Positions 1-9,542 of a stretch of DNA of 64,000 bases are shown piece after piece. The position numbers were made by a program, and so were the translations under genes. This stretch comes from Chryseobacterium sp. Lineage in GTDB: Bacteria; Bacteroidota; Bacteroidia; Flavobacteriales; Weeksellaceae. The stretch is from the NCBI GenBank assembly GCA_031286615.1, contig JAITUA010000022.1:124001-188000 (forward strand), given 5' to 3'. The notes under the pieces are model-generated. The model did not search any database, was not told where the DNA came from, and saw only the letters and a program-made list of their open reading frames with translations. Numbering within the stretch: the first letter of the stretch is position 1; each line of letters begins with the position of its first letter.

Positions 1-742
1 CATCTGCAAGTGTATATGCCATTTCAAGTACCGGTGTGGCACCTGCTTCCTGCATATGGTAGCCTGAAATAGAAATTGAGTTGAATTTTGGAATGTTTTG
101 CGAAGTATATTCAAAAATATCTGCAATGATCTTCATAGAAGGCGCTGGCGGATAGATATAGGTATTTCTTACCATAAACTCTTTCAGAATATCATTCTGA
201 ATAGTTCCTGAAAGCAGTTCCTGTTTTACTCCCTGCTCTTCTGCTGCTACGATATAGAAAGATAAAATAGGAAGTACCGCCCCATTCATGGTCATGGATA
301 CTGAGATCTGATCCAATGGAATCTCATTGAAAAGGATTTTCATGTCTTCCACAGAGTCGATGGCAACTCCTGCTTTTCCTACATCTCCTACTACTCTTGA
401 GTGATCAGAGTCATACCCTCTGTGCGTTGCCAAGTCAAATGCAACTGAAAGTCCTTTCTGACCTGCGGCAAGATTTCTTCTGTAAAAAGCATTGGATTCC
501 TCTGCAGTAGAAAATCCTGCATATTGACGAACCGTCCAGGGTTTCTGTACATACATTGTGGAATACGGTCCTCTCAGATAAGGAGCAATTCCTGGAGAAG
601 TCTGCGTTAATGATTCATCTTTTACATCTTTTTTCTCATAGGATGATTTGAGTTCAAGGCCGTCTTTTTCAAAATTGTAAATCTCTCTTTTCTGAGGTAA
701 TACATTAAAATCCGGTTTTTTCACAGAAATTGTCTTTCGCAT
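1..742 (-). CDS. scpA: methylmalonyl-CoA mutase, catalytic chain (partial, N-terminus only)
   Basis: Interconverts methylmalonyl-CoA and succinyl-CoA with adenosylcobalamin, linking propionate and succinate metabolism. About 247 N-terminal codons are visible; the rest lies beyond the left window edge. The translation carries the catalytic-chain hallmarks [39 protein letters not shown] and SGYHMQEAG, the last holding the conserved active-site His. These motifs mark the catalytic rather than the non-catalytic subunit. The start is an ATG preceding a short basic N-terminus ([12 protein letters not shown]). The gene is transcribed away from the protease gene to its right, and a terminator separates them. 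The family call is firm; whether the chain includes the B12-binding domain cannot be seen. Confidence 0.93.
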   Translation of the reverse strand, partial: MRKTISVKKPDFNVLPQKREIYNFEKDGLELKSSYEKKDVKDESLTQTSPGIAPYLRGPYSTMYVQKPWTVRQYAGFSTAEESNAFYRRNLAAGQKGLSVAFDLATHRGYDSDHSRVVGDVGKAGVAIDSVEDMKILFNEIPLDQISVSMTMNGAVLPILSFYIVAAEEQGVKQELLSGTIQNDILKEFMVRNTYIYPPAPSMKIIADIFEYTSQNIPKFNSISISGYHMQEAGATPVLEMAYTLAD

Positions 743-836
743 TCCAATTATTTTTGTCCCCGTAAAGTTAATTTTTTTGAACGAAACATGAAACTTCTGT
801 TAACGCTCTGTTTTAGTTTAATTTAACAAAAGAAAA

Positions 837-867
837 GAAAAAGGCCGGACAAATGCCCGGCCTTTCT
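837..867 (-). terminator. Rho-independent terminator of the metalloprotease gene
   Basis: Perfect 9-bp stem AAAGGCCGG / CCGGCCTTT with an 8-nt loop, 20 nt beyond the protease stop codon. The A-rich left flank gives a U-rich tail on the minus transcript. Confidence 0.85.
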
Positions 868-885
868 TATTGGTATATCGTCTGC

Positions 886-3800
886 TTATTTTTTGATAAG
901 CTTCGTATTGTAAGTATTTTTGTCATCTTTTATCGTGATCACATACATACCTTTGATTAATGAAGCAACATTAATTCTTTGTCCATCAATCTGACCCTCC
1001 TGAGCTAATCTTCCGTCAGCAGTATAGATTTTGTAATCTGCCTTACCTTTAAGATTTTTCACTTCTACGAAAGTATCTGCAGGGTTCGGATAAATTGAAA
1101 TTTCAGTTGATTTAACGTCTTTTGTTTCATTTACCGCAAGAGTTTCTGTAATTTTTACAGAGAAATCTTTGAATGAACCTTGTGAAATAACACCACCTCC
1201 CTGTACTGGAACTGATGGGCTGCCACATGGTCCTGTAGCTGCATTAAAGAAAGTATTTGCCACTCTCATTCTTAGGAGTTTATCTCCTGCATATGCAGTA
1301 GCTGGTACAGTGAATACCATAGTCCCTGTATATTGTCCATTCGCTGGAGGAACAGTTGTTTTAGTACCTATTTTCTCTGAAGCTTCAAACACTCCGTTTC
1401 TGTTAAAGTCAATCCAAACTTCCATTTTGTCATTATAACCTGCTGTGTTACCAACATTGAAATAAGACAATGTATATTGTGTTCCTTTGGTTAAATTAAC
1501 TTGTTTAGTTACATCTTCAGTAAAATCCTGATAAGTACTGAAAATAGTTTTATAGGTTAATTGAGAATACGCTAAGTTCGCTAAGTTTAATTGAGCTAAA
1601 CCACTGTTAAAGCTAAAGCTTGCAAAGCTATTTCCACCTGTTGTCATTAAACAATAGTCTGAACCAGTTCTTAAGCCTTTTGTTTTGAATGCATAAGTAG
1701 GAGAGAATGTTCCAGGAACTGTATTCACTACTGCAGCCACCTGAACTTCATAGTTAGTCTCATCTTCAAGTGAGCTTAATGATACAAAATTAGTAGCGCT
1801 GGCAGCATTTGTCCAGTTAGTTTCTCCCAGTTTTCTATATTTAATAGCATATGTGGCACCTGGTACGCTGTTCCATCCAATTGTAGCGGATGTTTTCAAA
1901 ATTCCTGCAGCAATTGAACCTACTCCTGTTGGAGCGTCTGTAGTTGAAGTAGGAGCAGCTCCTACTATAATCTTAGGAGATACGGCATAGAATACATTTC
2001 CAATGGCAGAAATTCTCAATTTAACAGGACCTGTTAAACCTGAAGGCATTTGAGCTGTATAACTTCCTGTGTTAGGAGTGGAAGCTACAAGTTCTGTCCA
2101 TGTTGATCCGTTAACAAGATCTGTTGTATATTCAATTTTTACATTAGCAGCATTATAAGGTGCAGCGTTTGTATTGGCTACATCCCATGAAATTGTATTG
2201 GCAGCGTTGTTATATAACGTAGTATTATCAATAAGACCAGTAAATTTGAAAGGCCCGTCATTGGTAACAGTTACTGTAGTTTCAGCAGATACCAACATTG
2301 GTTTAGCAGCATTCTCATCTCTAACAGTTACTGCATATTTAAGTACTCTTGGAATATAAGAAACAGTTTCCCATTTCGTTTTATCAGTTAAAGATCCAGA
2401 CATTACTACAGGAAGACTCGGGAAGTATCTTCTTCCGCTTGCTGTCCCAAAATAAGATCTTGTTAAAGCACCTTGAGCATTATATCCCCAACCGCTGTCT
2501 CCTGAGATTGAGTTGTAAGAATCTACACTGTCATACTGTTCCCACGTATATTTAATAGGATCAGCATCTGTAGCTGAAGCATCAAGATAATATGCTGTTC
2601 CTTTTGGAATACTGTAAGCAGGAAGAGCTGAAATTACCGGAGCGGTATTTGTTGTAATATTTTCTGATGTTCCACATCCAGGCTTGCTGTCTAAGCTATT
2701 AAGAACCTGGTTAATAGAAGAATAATGGAAATAAGCATCAGTAAAATCCTGAACATTATCTCCTGTAATTCCGGCATATCCCATAATCGTAGTTCCTCCT
2801 CCTGGCTCAATATTTACTCCTGAACCTTCTGAAACATGCGAGAAAGTATGGTTACCTCCTAACTGATGCCCCATTTCATGAGCAACATAGTCAATATCAA
2901 AAGAATCCCCTACCGGGTTTGTATTCTGTGTAAATGCAGATCCTTTTGCTAATGAAGTAGGAGTTGCAGGATCAACACATGTAGATCCGATAGATCCAGC
3001 GTTTCCATTACCTCCGGAAGCATTGAAAACATGCCCCATATCGTAATTAGCATTTCCTACCGCACTTGTTAAAGTTTGCTGAAGCTGTAGATTTAAGTTT
3101 CCTGTATAAGGATCAGTTGCAGGATCAGTATAGATAATATTTTGAAGATCCTGAATAATAAGCTTGATGGCAAAATCTTTCTGGAAAATACCGTTTACAC
3201 GGGTCATCGTAGCATTCATCTGAGTAACCGTATTGGTTATTCCTCCAGATGGATCAAATTTCTTTGTATACTCTCCTGTTGTTGAAAGCGCTAATCTGTA
3301 CGTTCTGTATTTTGTACTTGCCGGTCTGTTTGTAATTCCTACATTAGAAAGATTCTTTTTTCCGAAAGCTTCTAAAGACTTGATATCTTTTAAGCTTTTT
3401 TCTTCTGTAGAACATTCAAAGCCATGGTCAGCATCTGTTCTTTTCGTTTTGTAAAAAACTCCATACACCTGCTTATCTGTAGTAATAGGTTCTATAAACT
3501 GGAATTTTCCGTCTTTTATAATCATTGACTGCATTTCAGTAGGTGCAGTACTGAATCTTACATATTTGCCAGGATCATCCACTCCTACTCCTATATAAGA
3601 CCCCAATTGATATCTGTCGGCCATAGATTTTTCCATAACTGGATCGCTATATACCGCAAACTTTTCAATCTTTCCTTCTGCTGTAGGAAGAGAAACAATA
3701 ACAGCCTGAGCGCCTTTTCCTGTTTCTACAGCATCTTTTAAAATATTCCTAAGCGACTGCAAGTCAAATCTGTAAGAATACTGAACTTCTACTTCTTTTC

Positions 3801-3900
3801 TGATTTGCGATGTCCTTTGTGAGGCAGGTTCCCACCTCTGCGCATTGAAACTGGATAGCCCAGCAGCCAATGCACAAACTAGTAAAATTCTTTTTTTCAT
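886..3900 (-). CDS. secreted metzincin zinc metalloprotease with Fn3, GEVED and T9SS sorting domains
   Basis: A 1004-residue secreted protease. It has a signal peptide (MKKRILLVCALAAGLSSFNA), a propeptide-like region to about residue 190, and a reprolysin-type catalytic domain with the zinc site HEMGHQLGGNH at about 341-351. The Met-turn IMGYAG lies near 372. A fibronectin type III-like domain follows at about 655-745, then a GEVED-type domain near 800-915 (KMEVWIDFNRNGVFEASEK). The last 75 residues are a type A T9SS sorting domain (IYPNPADTFVEVKNLKG, ending KLIKK), so export is expected through the Sec and type IX systems to the surface or medium. It is monocistronic with its own terminator. 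The likely role is extracellular protein degradation; the substrate is unknown. Confidence 0.93.
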   Translation of the reverse strand: MKKRILLVCALAAGLSSFNAQRWEPASQRTSQIRKEVEVQYSYRFDLQSLRNILKDAVETGKGAQAVIVSLPTAEGKIEKFAVYSDPVMEKSMADRYQLGSYIGVGVDDPGKYVRFSTAPTEMQSMIIKDGKFQFIEPITTDKQVYGVFYKTKRTDADHGFECSTEEKSLKDIKSLEAFGKKNLSNVGITNRPASTKYRTYRLALSTTGEYTKKFDPSGGITNTVTQMNATMTRVNGIFQKDFAIKLIIQDLQNIIYTDPATDPYTGNLNLQLQQTLTSAVGNANYDMGHVFNASGGNGNAGSIGSTCVDPATPTSLAKGSAFTQNTNPVGDSFDIDYVAHEMGHQLGGNHTFSHVSEGSGVNIEPGGGTTIMGYAGITGDNVQDFTDAYFHYSSINQVLNSLDSKPGCGTSENITTNTAPVISALPAYSIPKGTAYYLDASATDADPIKYTWEQYDSVDSYNSISGDSGWGYNAQGALTRSYFGTASGRRYFPSLPVVMSGSLTDKTKWETVSYIPRVLKYAVTVRDENAAKPMLVSAETTVTVTNDGPFKFTGLIDNTTLYNNAANTISWDVANTNAAPYNAANVKIEYTTDLVNGSTWTELVASTPNTGSYTAQMPSGLTGPVKLRISAIGNVFYAVSPKIIVGAAPTSTTDAPTGVGSIAAGILKTSATIGWNSVPGATYAIKYRKLGETNWTNAASATNFVSLSSLEDETNYEVQVAAVVNTVPGTFSPTYAFKTKGLRTGSDYCLMTTGGNSFASFSFNSGLAQLNLANLAYSQLTYKTIFSTYQDFTEDVTKQVNLTKGTQYTLSYFNVGNTAGYNDKMEVWIDFNRNGVFEASEKIGTKTTVPPANGQYTGTMVFTVPATAYAGDKLLRMRVANTFFNAATGPCGSPSVPVQGGGVISQGSFKDFSVKITETLAVNETKDVKSTEISIYPNPADTFVEVKNLKGKADYKIYTADGRLAQEGQIDGQRINVASLIKGMYVITIKDDKNTYNTKLIKK

Positions 3901-3975
3901 AATTACCTAATTAGTTTAGAATTAATAAACTTTAAATATCCGGCATAAAAATAAGAATTATAAACACAACAACAT

Positions 3976-4017
3976 AAAAAAAACAGTCAATTTTAAATAA
4001 AATCAACTGTTTTTTTA
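3976..4017 (-). terminator. Rho-independent terminator of the prolyl oligopeptidase gene
   Basis: Inverted repeat AAAAACAGT ... ACTGTTTTT, with an inner stem that extends pairing with two mismatches, 20 nt beyond the stop. Flanking A and T runs suit termination in either direction. Confidence 0.75.
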
Positions 4018-4037
4018 ACTATTATATTTTTTTAGAG

Positions 4038-6140
4038 TTATTTCTTTATTCCCATCTCAAATAAAGCAAATGATATAAGATCTGCATTTTCACTGATGAC
4101 CTGATCTGTTGATCTTCCGGCTCCGTGACCTGCGTTCTTTTCAATTCTCAAAAGAATAGGATTTTTACATGCCTGCTTCTCCTGAAGTTCTGCTCCAAAT
4201 TTGAATGAGTGCGCCGGAACAACCCTGTCATCATGATCACTGGTGATAATCATTGTTGATGGGTAGCAAGTTCCTGCTTTTACATTGTGTACCGGAGAAT
4301 ATGATTTAAGATATTCGAACATTTCTTTACTGTCTTCCGCAGTACCGTAGTCATAAGACCATCCTGCTCCGGCAGTAAATTTATTATACCTCAACATGTC
4401 CAGAACTCCAACTCCCGGGAAGGCTACTTTGGCAAGATCCGGTCTCATAGTCATTGTTGCACCTACCAGTAATCCTCCGTTTGATCTTCCTGAAAGGGCC
4501 ATATATTCTTTTGAAGTATATCCTTTGCTTTGAAGATATTCTCCGGCAGCAATAAAGTCTTCAAAAACATTTTTCTTCTGTTGTTTTGTTCCTGCATCGT
4601 GCCATTTTTTACCGTATTCACCTCCTCCACGGATGTTTGGTACGGCATAAATACCACCATTTTCCATCCAGATTGCATTTACGACAGAGAACGAAGGCTG
4701 TAAGCTGATATTGAAACCTCCGTAAGAATATAGGATCGTAGGGTTTTTACCGTTAAGTTTAGTTCCTTTTTTATAATTGATCATCATTGGAACTTTCGTA
4801 CCATCTTTTGAAGTATAGAATACCTGTTCTGAAACATAATCATCCGGATTAAATTTCACTTTAGGTTTTTGATATACTTCAGATTTCCCTGAATCTACAT
4901 TGAATTTATAAGTAGTTCCCGGTGTAATATAATTGCTGAAAGAAAAATAAACATCTTTCTCTTTTTCTTTTCCACCGAATCCTGAAATATTTCCTTTACC
5001 AGGAAGTGTGATTTCTCTGACCTGTTTTCCTGTTTTATCAAACTGTTTTACCTGATCTATTGCATCAATCATATAGGTTGCAAAGAAATATCCTCCACCG
5101 GAAGAAATTCCCAAAACATTTTCAGTTTGCGGAATTACATCTTTCCATGTTGCAGGAGCAGGATTGCTTATTGTAGTTTTTACAAGACGCATGTTAGGAG
5201 CATCTTTGTCTGTAAAAATGAAAAGGTCATCACCTTGTGTATCTACAATGTTGGCATTGATATCAAATCCGTTTACAATCTGGACAAAATCTCCTCCTTT
5301 CTGAAGGTCTTTTATGTACAATTCATTACCATTGGTAGCATTAGCAGCAGAAATGATCAGGTATCTCTGGTCCTCAGAAACACCAGCACTTAAATATCTT
5401 CTTGGTGTTTTATCTCCTCCGAAGATCAATTTATCTTCAGACTGTTTTGTACCTAATTTATGAAAGTATACTTTATGCTTGTCTGTCATACCGGAAAGCA
5501 CTGTTCCTTCTTTCGGTTTATCATAGCTTGAATAGTAGAATCCTTCATCTCCCTGCCATGAAATTCCGCTGAATTTCACATCCAGTAAAGTATCATCAAT
5601 TTGTTTTTTGGTAACAGCATCAATGATGATAATCTTGTTCCAGTCACTTCCTCCTTCAGAAATAGAGTAAGCCGCAAGGTTTCCTTTTTTATTGAATGAA
5701 AGATTCGAAAGTGAAGTTGTTCCTTTTTCTGAGAATTTATTAGGATCTAAAAATACTTCTGTGGTATTGGTCTTGTTGTTTGTTCTGTACAAAACAGACT
5801 GAGCCTGCAGACCATCATTTTTATAATAATAGGTATAATCTCCTTCTTTGAAAGGTGCGGAAATTTTCTCATAATTCCAGATTTCCTTCAACTGATTTTT
5901 AATTTTATCCCTGAAGGGAATTTTAGAAAGATAATTCTGGCTGTAAGCTACTTCTTCATCTACCCATTTTTTTGTAGGTTCAGAATCGTTTTCCAGGTCT
6001 CTGAAAGGATCAGAAACTGCACTTCCGAAATAGGTATCTGTCTGGCTTCCTTTTAATGCTTTAGGATAATTCATTTTCTGAGAATAAAAAGATGCTGAAA
6101 ACAAAACTCCAGCTGTTAACAATATAGGTTTAAAATTCAT
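4038..6140 (-). CDS. prolyl oligopeptidase family serine peptidase (S9A), exported
   Basis: Cleaves peptides after proline. The protein has 700 residues, a normal S9A length plus a signal peptide (MNFKPILLTAGVLFSASFYSQ), so it should act in the periplasm as does the well-studied Elizabethkingia (Flavobacterium) meningoseptica enzyme. An N-terminal beta-propeller covers about residues 75-420 and an alpha/beta hydrolase domain follows. The catalytic triad is visible: Ser near 553 in GRSNGGLL, Asp near 637 in SDHDDRVVP and His near 672 in NAGHGAG. A -7 element TATTTTTG lies just upstream of the start. The gene is flanked by terminators and appears monocistronic. Confidence 0.95.
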   Translation of the reverse strand: MNFKPILLTAGVLFSASFYSQKMNYPKALKGSQTDTYFGSAVSDPFRDLENDSEPTKKWVDEEVAYSQNYLSKIPFRDKIKNQLKEIWNYEKISAPFKEGDYTYYYKNDGLQAQSVLYRTNNKTNTTEVFLDPNKFSEKGTTSLSNLSFNKKGNLAAYSISEGGSDWNKIIIIDAVTKKQIDDTLLDVKFSGISWQGDEGFYYSSYDKPKEGTVLSGMTDKHKVYFHKLGTKQSEDKLIFGGDKTPRRYLSAGVSEDQRYLIISAANATNGNELYIKDLQKGGDFVQIVNGFDINANIVDTQGDDLFIFTDKDAPNMRLVKTTISNPAPATWKDVIPQTENVLGISSGGGYFFATYMIDAIDQVKQFDKTGKQVREITLPGKGNISGFGGKEKEKDVYFSFSNYITPGTTYKFNVDSGKSEVYQKPKVKFNPDDYVSEQVFYTSKDGTKVPMMINYKKGTKLNGKNPTILYSYGGFNISLQPSFSVVNAIWMENGGIYAVPNIRGGGEYGKKWHDAGTKQQKKNVFEDFIAAGEYLQSKGYTSKEYMALSGRSNGGLLVGATMTMRPDLAKVAFPGVGVLDMLRYNKFTAGAGWSYDYGTAEDSKEMFEYLKSYSPVHNVKAGTCYPSTMIITSDHDDRVVPAHSFKFGAELQEKQACKNPILLRIEKNAGHGAGRSTDQVISENADLISFALFEMGIKK

Positions 6141-6156
6141 ACTGATCGGTTTTTCT

Positions 6157-6164
6157 CAAAAATA
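6157..6164 (-). promoter_or_regulatory. -7 promoter element of the prolyl oligopeptidase gene
   Basis: TATTTTTG on the minus strand matches the Bacteroidota -7 consensus TAnnTTTG, 16 nt before the ATG. No clear -33 TTG is seen at the usual spacing. Confidence 0.5.
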
Positions 6165-6181
6165 CGCAAAGTATGTGAAAT

Positions 6182-6207
6182 AAAAAAAGTCCCTTTGCAT
6201 TGGGACT
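6182..6207 (-). terminator. Rho-independent terminator of the 224-residue protein gene
   Basis: Stem AGTCCC / GGGACT with an 8-nt loop, followed on the minus strand by a run of seven T, 30 nt past the stop codon. Confidence 0.8.
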
Positions 6208-6236
6208 CTTTATTGTTTAATGGAATATTTTTTCAA

Positions 6237-6911
6237 CTATTCATTGGCTCCAAAGCTTTCAAAATAGAAATCAGTAAGGTTGGTAACAATCTCATCGGGG
6301 CTGCCATTCCAATAGTATATTTTATCCCCTTCTTTAAGTTCATAAAGATTAAAATTCTGATCGGTTGTGACTGTTTTATCGGCATTTTTGAAGTCCTGAA
6401 CAGCCTGAATCAAATATTTTTTCAGATCTTCCGCTTTTATTTTATGCAAATCGCCTTTTGGTCCGGAGGTTAATTTTGAAGGAACCAGGAAACTTACAGA
6501 ATAACTTATTTCTGCAATTTTTTCTCCTTCAACATATTCATTGGGAACAACTTTTACATTTTTAATGGTTAGTTTTCCTGCTTTAAAATTTCCGAACATT
6601 GCTGTAAAGTACTCCTCTGCTTCTTTTTTACATGCCGCGGCCGTTGCTTTAGGGAAAGCTGACAGAAAATTCTCTACGCTGCCATCCATCATTTCTTTTG
6701 AAGTTTCTTTAAAATCTACCTGGTAAGCATTCTGCCCTTCTACTGTGGGTTTTAAGTAATCATTCAGCTTATTCAATGCTGCTTCGTCATTATTCACAAA
6801 AGTTCCGAAAAATAATTCAAAGGCTTCTTTAGGCTTCTTCACCTCAGTCTGAGCGAAAAGTTGCTGTCCCATCATGGTAAGCAGCAGGAAAATAATTTTG
6901 TAGTTTTTCAT
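6237..6911 (-). CDS. exported protein of unknown function, 224 residues
   Basis: I do not recognise a family. The N-terminus is a clear Sec signal peptide ending in QLFAQ, typical of flavobacterial secreted or periplasmic proteins. The mature part is soluble, rich in Lys, Glu, Phe and Asn, with no lipobox and no membrane segment. It contains helical stretches with AAACKKEAEEYFTAMFGNF near the middle and a C-terminus ending FYFESFGANE. It lies between prfA and the prolyl oligopeptidase gene, each with its own terminator, so the neighbours say little about function. Confidence 0.8.
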   Translation of the reverse strand: MKNYKIIFLLLTMMGQQLFAQTEVKKPKEAFELFFGTFVNNDEAALNKLNDYLKPTVEGQNAYQVDFKETSKEMMDGSVENFLSAFPKATAAACKKEAEEYFTAMFGNFKAGKLTIKNVKVVPNEYVEGEKIAEISYSVSFLVPSKLTSGPKGDLHKIKAEDLKKYLIQAVQDFKNADKTVTTDQNFNLYELKEGDKIYYWNGSPDEIVTNLTDFYFESFGANE

Positions 6912-6940
6912 AGTTGATATTTTTATGTTTAGTCTTTTGA

Positions 6941-6976
6941 AAAAACAAAGCCCCTGAAGAATCAGAGGCTTTGCTT
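6941..6976 (-). terminator. Rho-independent terminator of prfA
   Basis: An 11-bp stem (AAAGCCCCTGA / TCAGAGGCTTT, one wobble) about 20 nt after the prfA stop, with an A-run on the left that gives U residues on the minus transcript. Confidence 0.8.
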
Positions 6977-6991
6977 TTGTTTGTTTTAATT

Positions 6992-8077
6992 TTAATAATT
7001 TTCTTCTTCTCCCTTCATTTTCTCTGCATTTTCTGCCATAATTACGGCATCAATCATTTCAGAAATATCTCCATTCATATAAGCGTCCAGATTGTACATA
7101 GATTTGTTGATTCTATGATCTGTAACTCTTCCCTGAGGGTAGTTGTATGTTTTAATTTTTGCAGAACGGTCACCGGTAGAAACCATAGATTTACGTTGTG
7201 CGGCGATATCTCCCTGTACTTTCTGCAATTCGATATCGTATAATTTTGTTCTTAGCATTTCCATTGCCAATTCTCGGTTAGCTAACTGAGAACGAGCCTG
7301 TTGACAAACTACAACAAGTCCTGAAGGCTTGTGGGTAAGCTGAACTTTGGTTTCAACCTTGTTTACGTTCTGACCTCCGGCACCTCCTGAACGGGAAGTC
7401 TGCATTTCGATATCTGCAGGATTCAGTTCAAAATCTACTTCTTCAGCTTCCGGAAGAACAGCAATTGTAATGGCAGAAGTGTGTACTCTTCCCTGAGATT
7501 CTGTTTCAGGTACACGCTGTACACGGTGAACTCCGGACTCGAATTTCATGATTCCGTAAACACCTTCTCCTTCCACTTTCATGATCAGTTCTTTGTACCC
7601 TTTAGCTGCTTCATTAGAGTCTGTTACTTCATGTCTCCATCCTTTTGTTTTGAAATACATGGTATACATTCTGTAGATATCTTCTACGAAAATAGCCGCT
7701 TCATCACCTCCTGTTCCGGCACGTAATTCTACAATAACGTTTTTATCATCGGCAGGATCTTTAGGAATCAGTAATACTTTCAGCTCTTCTTCCAATCCCG
7801 GAAGTTTAGCTTGGGCTTCCAGCTTTTCTTCTTTAGCCAGATCTACCAGATCTCTGTCTGAACCGTCTGCAATGATCTCTTCAGATTCTGCAATACTGTC
7901 CAGTGCCCCTTTGTACTGATCGTAAACTCTTACAATTTTTCCCAAATCACTATATTCTTTGTTCAAAGAAGAATATCTTTTTTGGTCTGAAATGACATCA
8001 GGCTGTATAATAAGGTCTGCAACCTCATTATATCTTTGTTTTATAGCTTCTAATTTTGGAATTAATGATTTAGACAT
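6992..8077 (-). CDS. prfA: peptide chain release factor 1
   Basis: Releases the finished peptide at UAA and UAG stop codons in the ribosome. The protein has 361 residues, the normal RF1 length. It carries the catalytic GGQ loop in [13 protein letters not shown] and the RF1-type tripeptide PxT in the form [12 protein letters not shown]2 would have SPF. No frameshift site is present, as expected for RF1. A strong -7 box TATCTTTGCA lies 20 nt upstream of the ATG and a terminator follows, so it is a single-gene unit. hemK/prmC is not adjacent. Confidence 0.98.
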   Translation of the reverse strand: MSKSLIPKLEAIKQRYNEVADLIIQPDVISDQKRYSSLNKEYSDLGKIVRVYDQYKGALDSIAESEEIIADGSDRDLVDLAKEEKLEAQAKLPGLEEELKVLLIPKDPADDKNVIVELRAGTGGDEAAIFVEDIYRMYTMYFKTKGWRHEVTDSNEAAKGYKELIMKVEGEGVYGIMKFESGVHRVQRVPETESQGRVHTSAITIAVLPEAEEVDFELNPADIEMQTSRSGGAGGQNVNKVETKVQLTHKPSGLVVVCQQARSQLANRELAMEMLRTKLYDIELQKVQGDIAAQRKSMVSTGDRSAKIKTYNYPQGRVTDHRINKSMYNLDAYMNGDISEMIDAVIMAENAEKMKGEEENY

Positions 8078-8096
8078 TGTAGAAATTTTGTGGGTG

Positions 8097-8104
8097 CAAA
8101 GATA
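8097..8104 (-). promoter_or_regulatory. -7 promoter element of prfA
   Basis: TATCTTTG followed by CA on the minus strand, an exact match to TAnnTTTG. The expected start site leaves a leader of about 12 nt. No TTG is found at the canonical -33 spacing. Confidence 0.6.
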
Positions 8105-8224
8105 AGCATTATTAATTCAAAATTAAAATTACTGATGAGCATAAATTTTTGAGCATTAGGGATAAAGGGAACAAAACTGTAAAAAGATGGATTTACAAAT
8201 TTATTGAGCAGTCTTTCTGTATGG

Positions 8225-9535
8225 TTAAGACTTGTTCTGATATTGTTTGGACAGTCTCCTGTCAACCCAATATAAAATAATTCCTACTGCAATAATTCCC
8301 ACTCCTATAAGGCTTTCTTTAGGATTATGAATAAATGTAAAATAGAGAATATAGATACTGAACAATAGAAAAACGGCCGGAAAAATATGGAACGCATTCG
8401 ACTTAAAAATTTTCCTGTCTTTTTTCTTAAGGAAGAAAACGGTTGAAATCGCCAGACTTGCAAAAAGCTGTAAAATAAAAGCGGTATAGACAAAAATTTC
8501 CTTAAAGCTTCCCGTTAGAATAATAATGGCAGCAATCACCGCATGGGCAAAAATAGCTCTTACAGGAATCCCTTTTTTATTGCCCGCTGATAATGGTTTC
8601 CAAATATAAGTGTGTTTTGCAAAAGCCTGCGTCAACCTTGAACCTACCCATAAATATCCGCTAATTGTTGCAACCAGCTGCAGAGCAATAAAAATATTGA
8701 CGATCTTTCCAAAAGCAGATCCCAGCATATTGACAGCTGCTTCTCCCATCACATCTTCTTTTCCTGCTAACTGACTTACAGGAGCATGTTTCAGCATAAT
8801 ATAATTCACCAGAATATAGCTTATCGTCACGAAAACAGTTCCAATAATCAAAGATTTGGGAAGATTTTTCTGAACGTCTTTTATTTCTCCGGCAATATAA
8901 GAAGCAGAGTTCCAGCCTGTATAAGAATAGGTAACAAATACCAGAGAGGTAGCAAATGCAGGAAGCATAATTTCATTCTGCCAGCTGTCACTGAAATTCA
9001 AGCTGTTGCCAAACTGTGGAGATTCTGAAAGCCCAACGCCAAGGATAACCAGGACAATAATAAAAGCTATTTTAATGAAGGTGAAAAAGTTATGAAACCT
9101 GCTGGATGTTTTTAAGCTGAATGATAATGAAACTGCCACAAGAAAAATAGCTGCAATCGCAAAACCATTTCCAAAGGTATAATCAAATACGGAAAGATAT
9201 TTTGACATCGCCAGCGCTGCCAGTGCAACCGGAGAAGAAAATCCAATAATCAGAGAAACCCAGCTTATCAGATATCCAAACAGTGGATGATAAGTTTCTT
9301 TAAGGTAAATAAAATCGCCTCCGTTTCCTTTGAAATGCGAACCTAATTCGGCGTAACAAAAAGCCCCGAACAAAGCGAGAATTCCTCCGATAGCCCATAA
9401 CAGGAAAATACTGTAGGTATTGGTAATATCAGATAACTGAAAACCGAGGGTAGTAAAAATCCCGGTTCCTATCATATTGGAAACAACAATAGCGGCGGCT
9501 GTTTTCCAGCCAATCTGATGTGAGGTAGTACTCAT
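8225..9535 (-). CDS. APC superfamily amino acid permease
   Basis: A 436-residue inner-membrane transporter with about 12 hydrophobic helices. The first helix carries the APC substrate-binding signature SNMIGTGIFTTLGFQL, and GWNSASYIAGEIKD lies in the middle, both typical of the amino acid-polyamine-organocation family. The start is 7 nt after the stop of the TonB-dependent receptor gene with no promoter or terminator between, so the two should be co-transcribed under the SAM-I riboswitch upstream of the receptor. That context suggests methionine or another sulfur amino acid as substrate, which is inference; sequence alone does not fix specificity within this family. Confidence 0.9.
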   Translation of the reverse strand: MSTTSHQIGWKTAAAIVVSNMIGTGIFTTLGFQLSDITNTYSIFLLWAIGGILALFGAFCYAELGSHFKGNGGDFIYLKETYHPLFGYLISWVSLIIGFSSPVALAALAMSKYLSVFDYTFGNGFAIAAIFLVAVSLSFSLKTSSRFHNFFTFIKIAFIIVLVILGVGLSESPQFGNSLNFSDSWQNEIMLPAFATSLVFVTYSYTGWNSASYIAGEIKDVQKNLPKSLIIGTVFVTISYILVNYIMLKHAPVSQLAGKEDVMGEAAVNMLGSAFGKIVNIFIALQLVATISGYLWVGSRLTQAFAKHTYIWKPLSAGNKKGIPVRAIFAHAVIAAIIILTGSFKEIFVYTAFILQLFASLAISTVFFLKKKDRKIFKSNAFHIFPAVFLLFSIYILYFTFIHNPKESLIGVGIIAVGIILYWVDRRLSKQYQNKS

Positions 9536-9542
9536 TTAATGA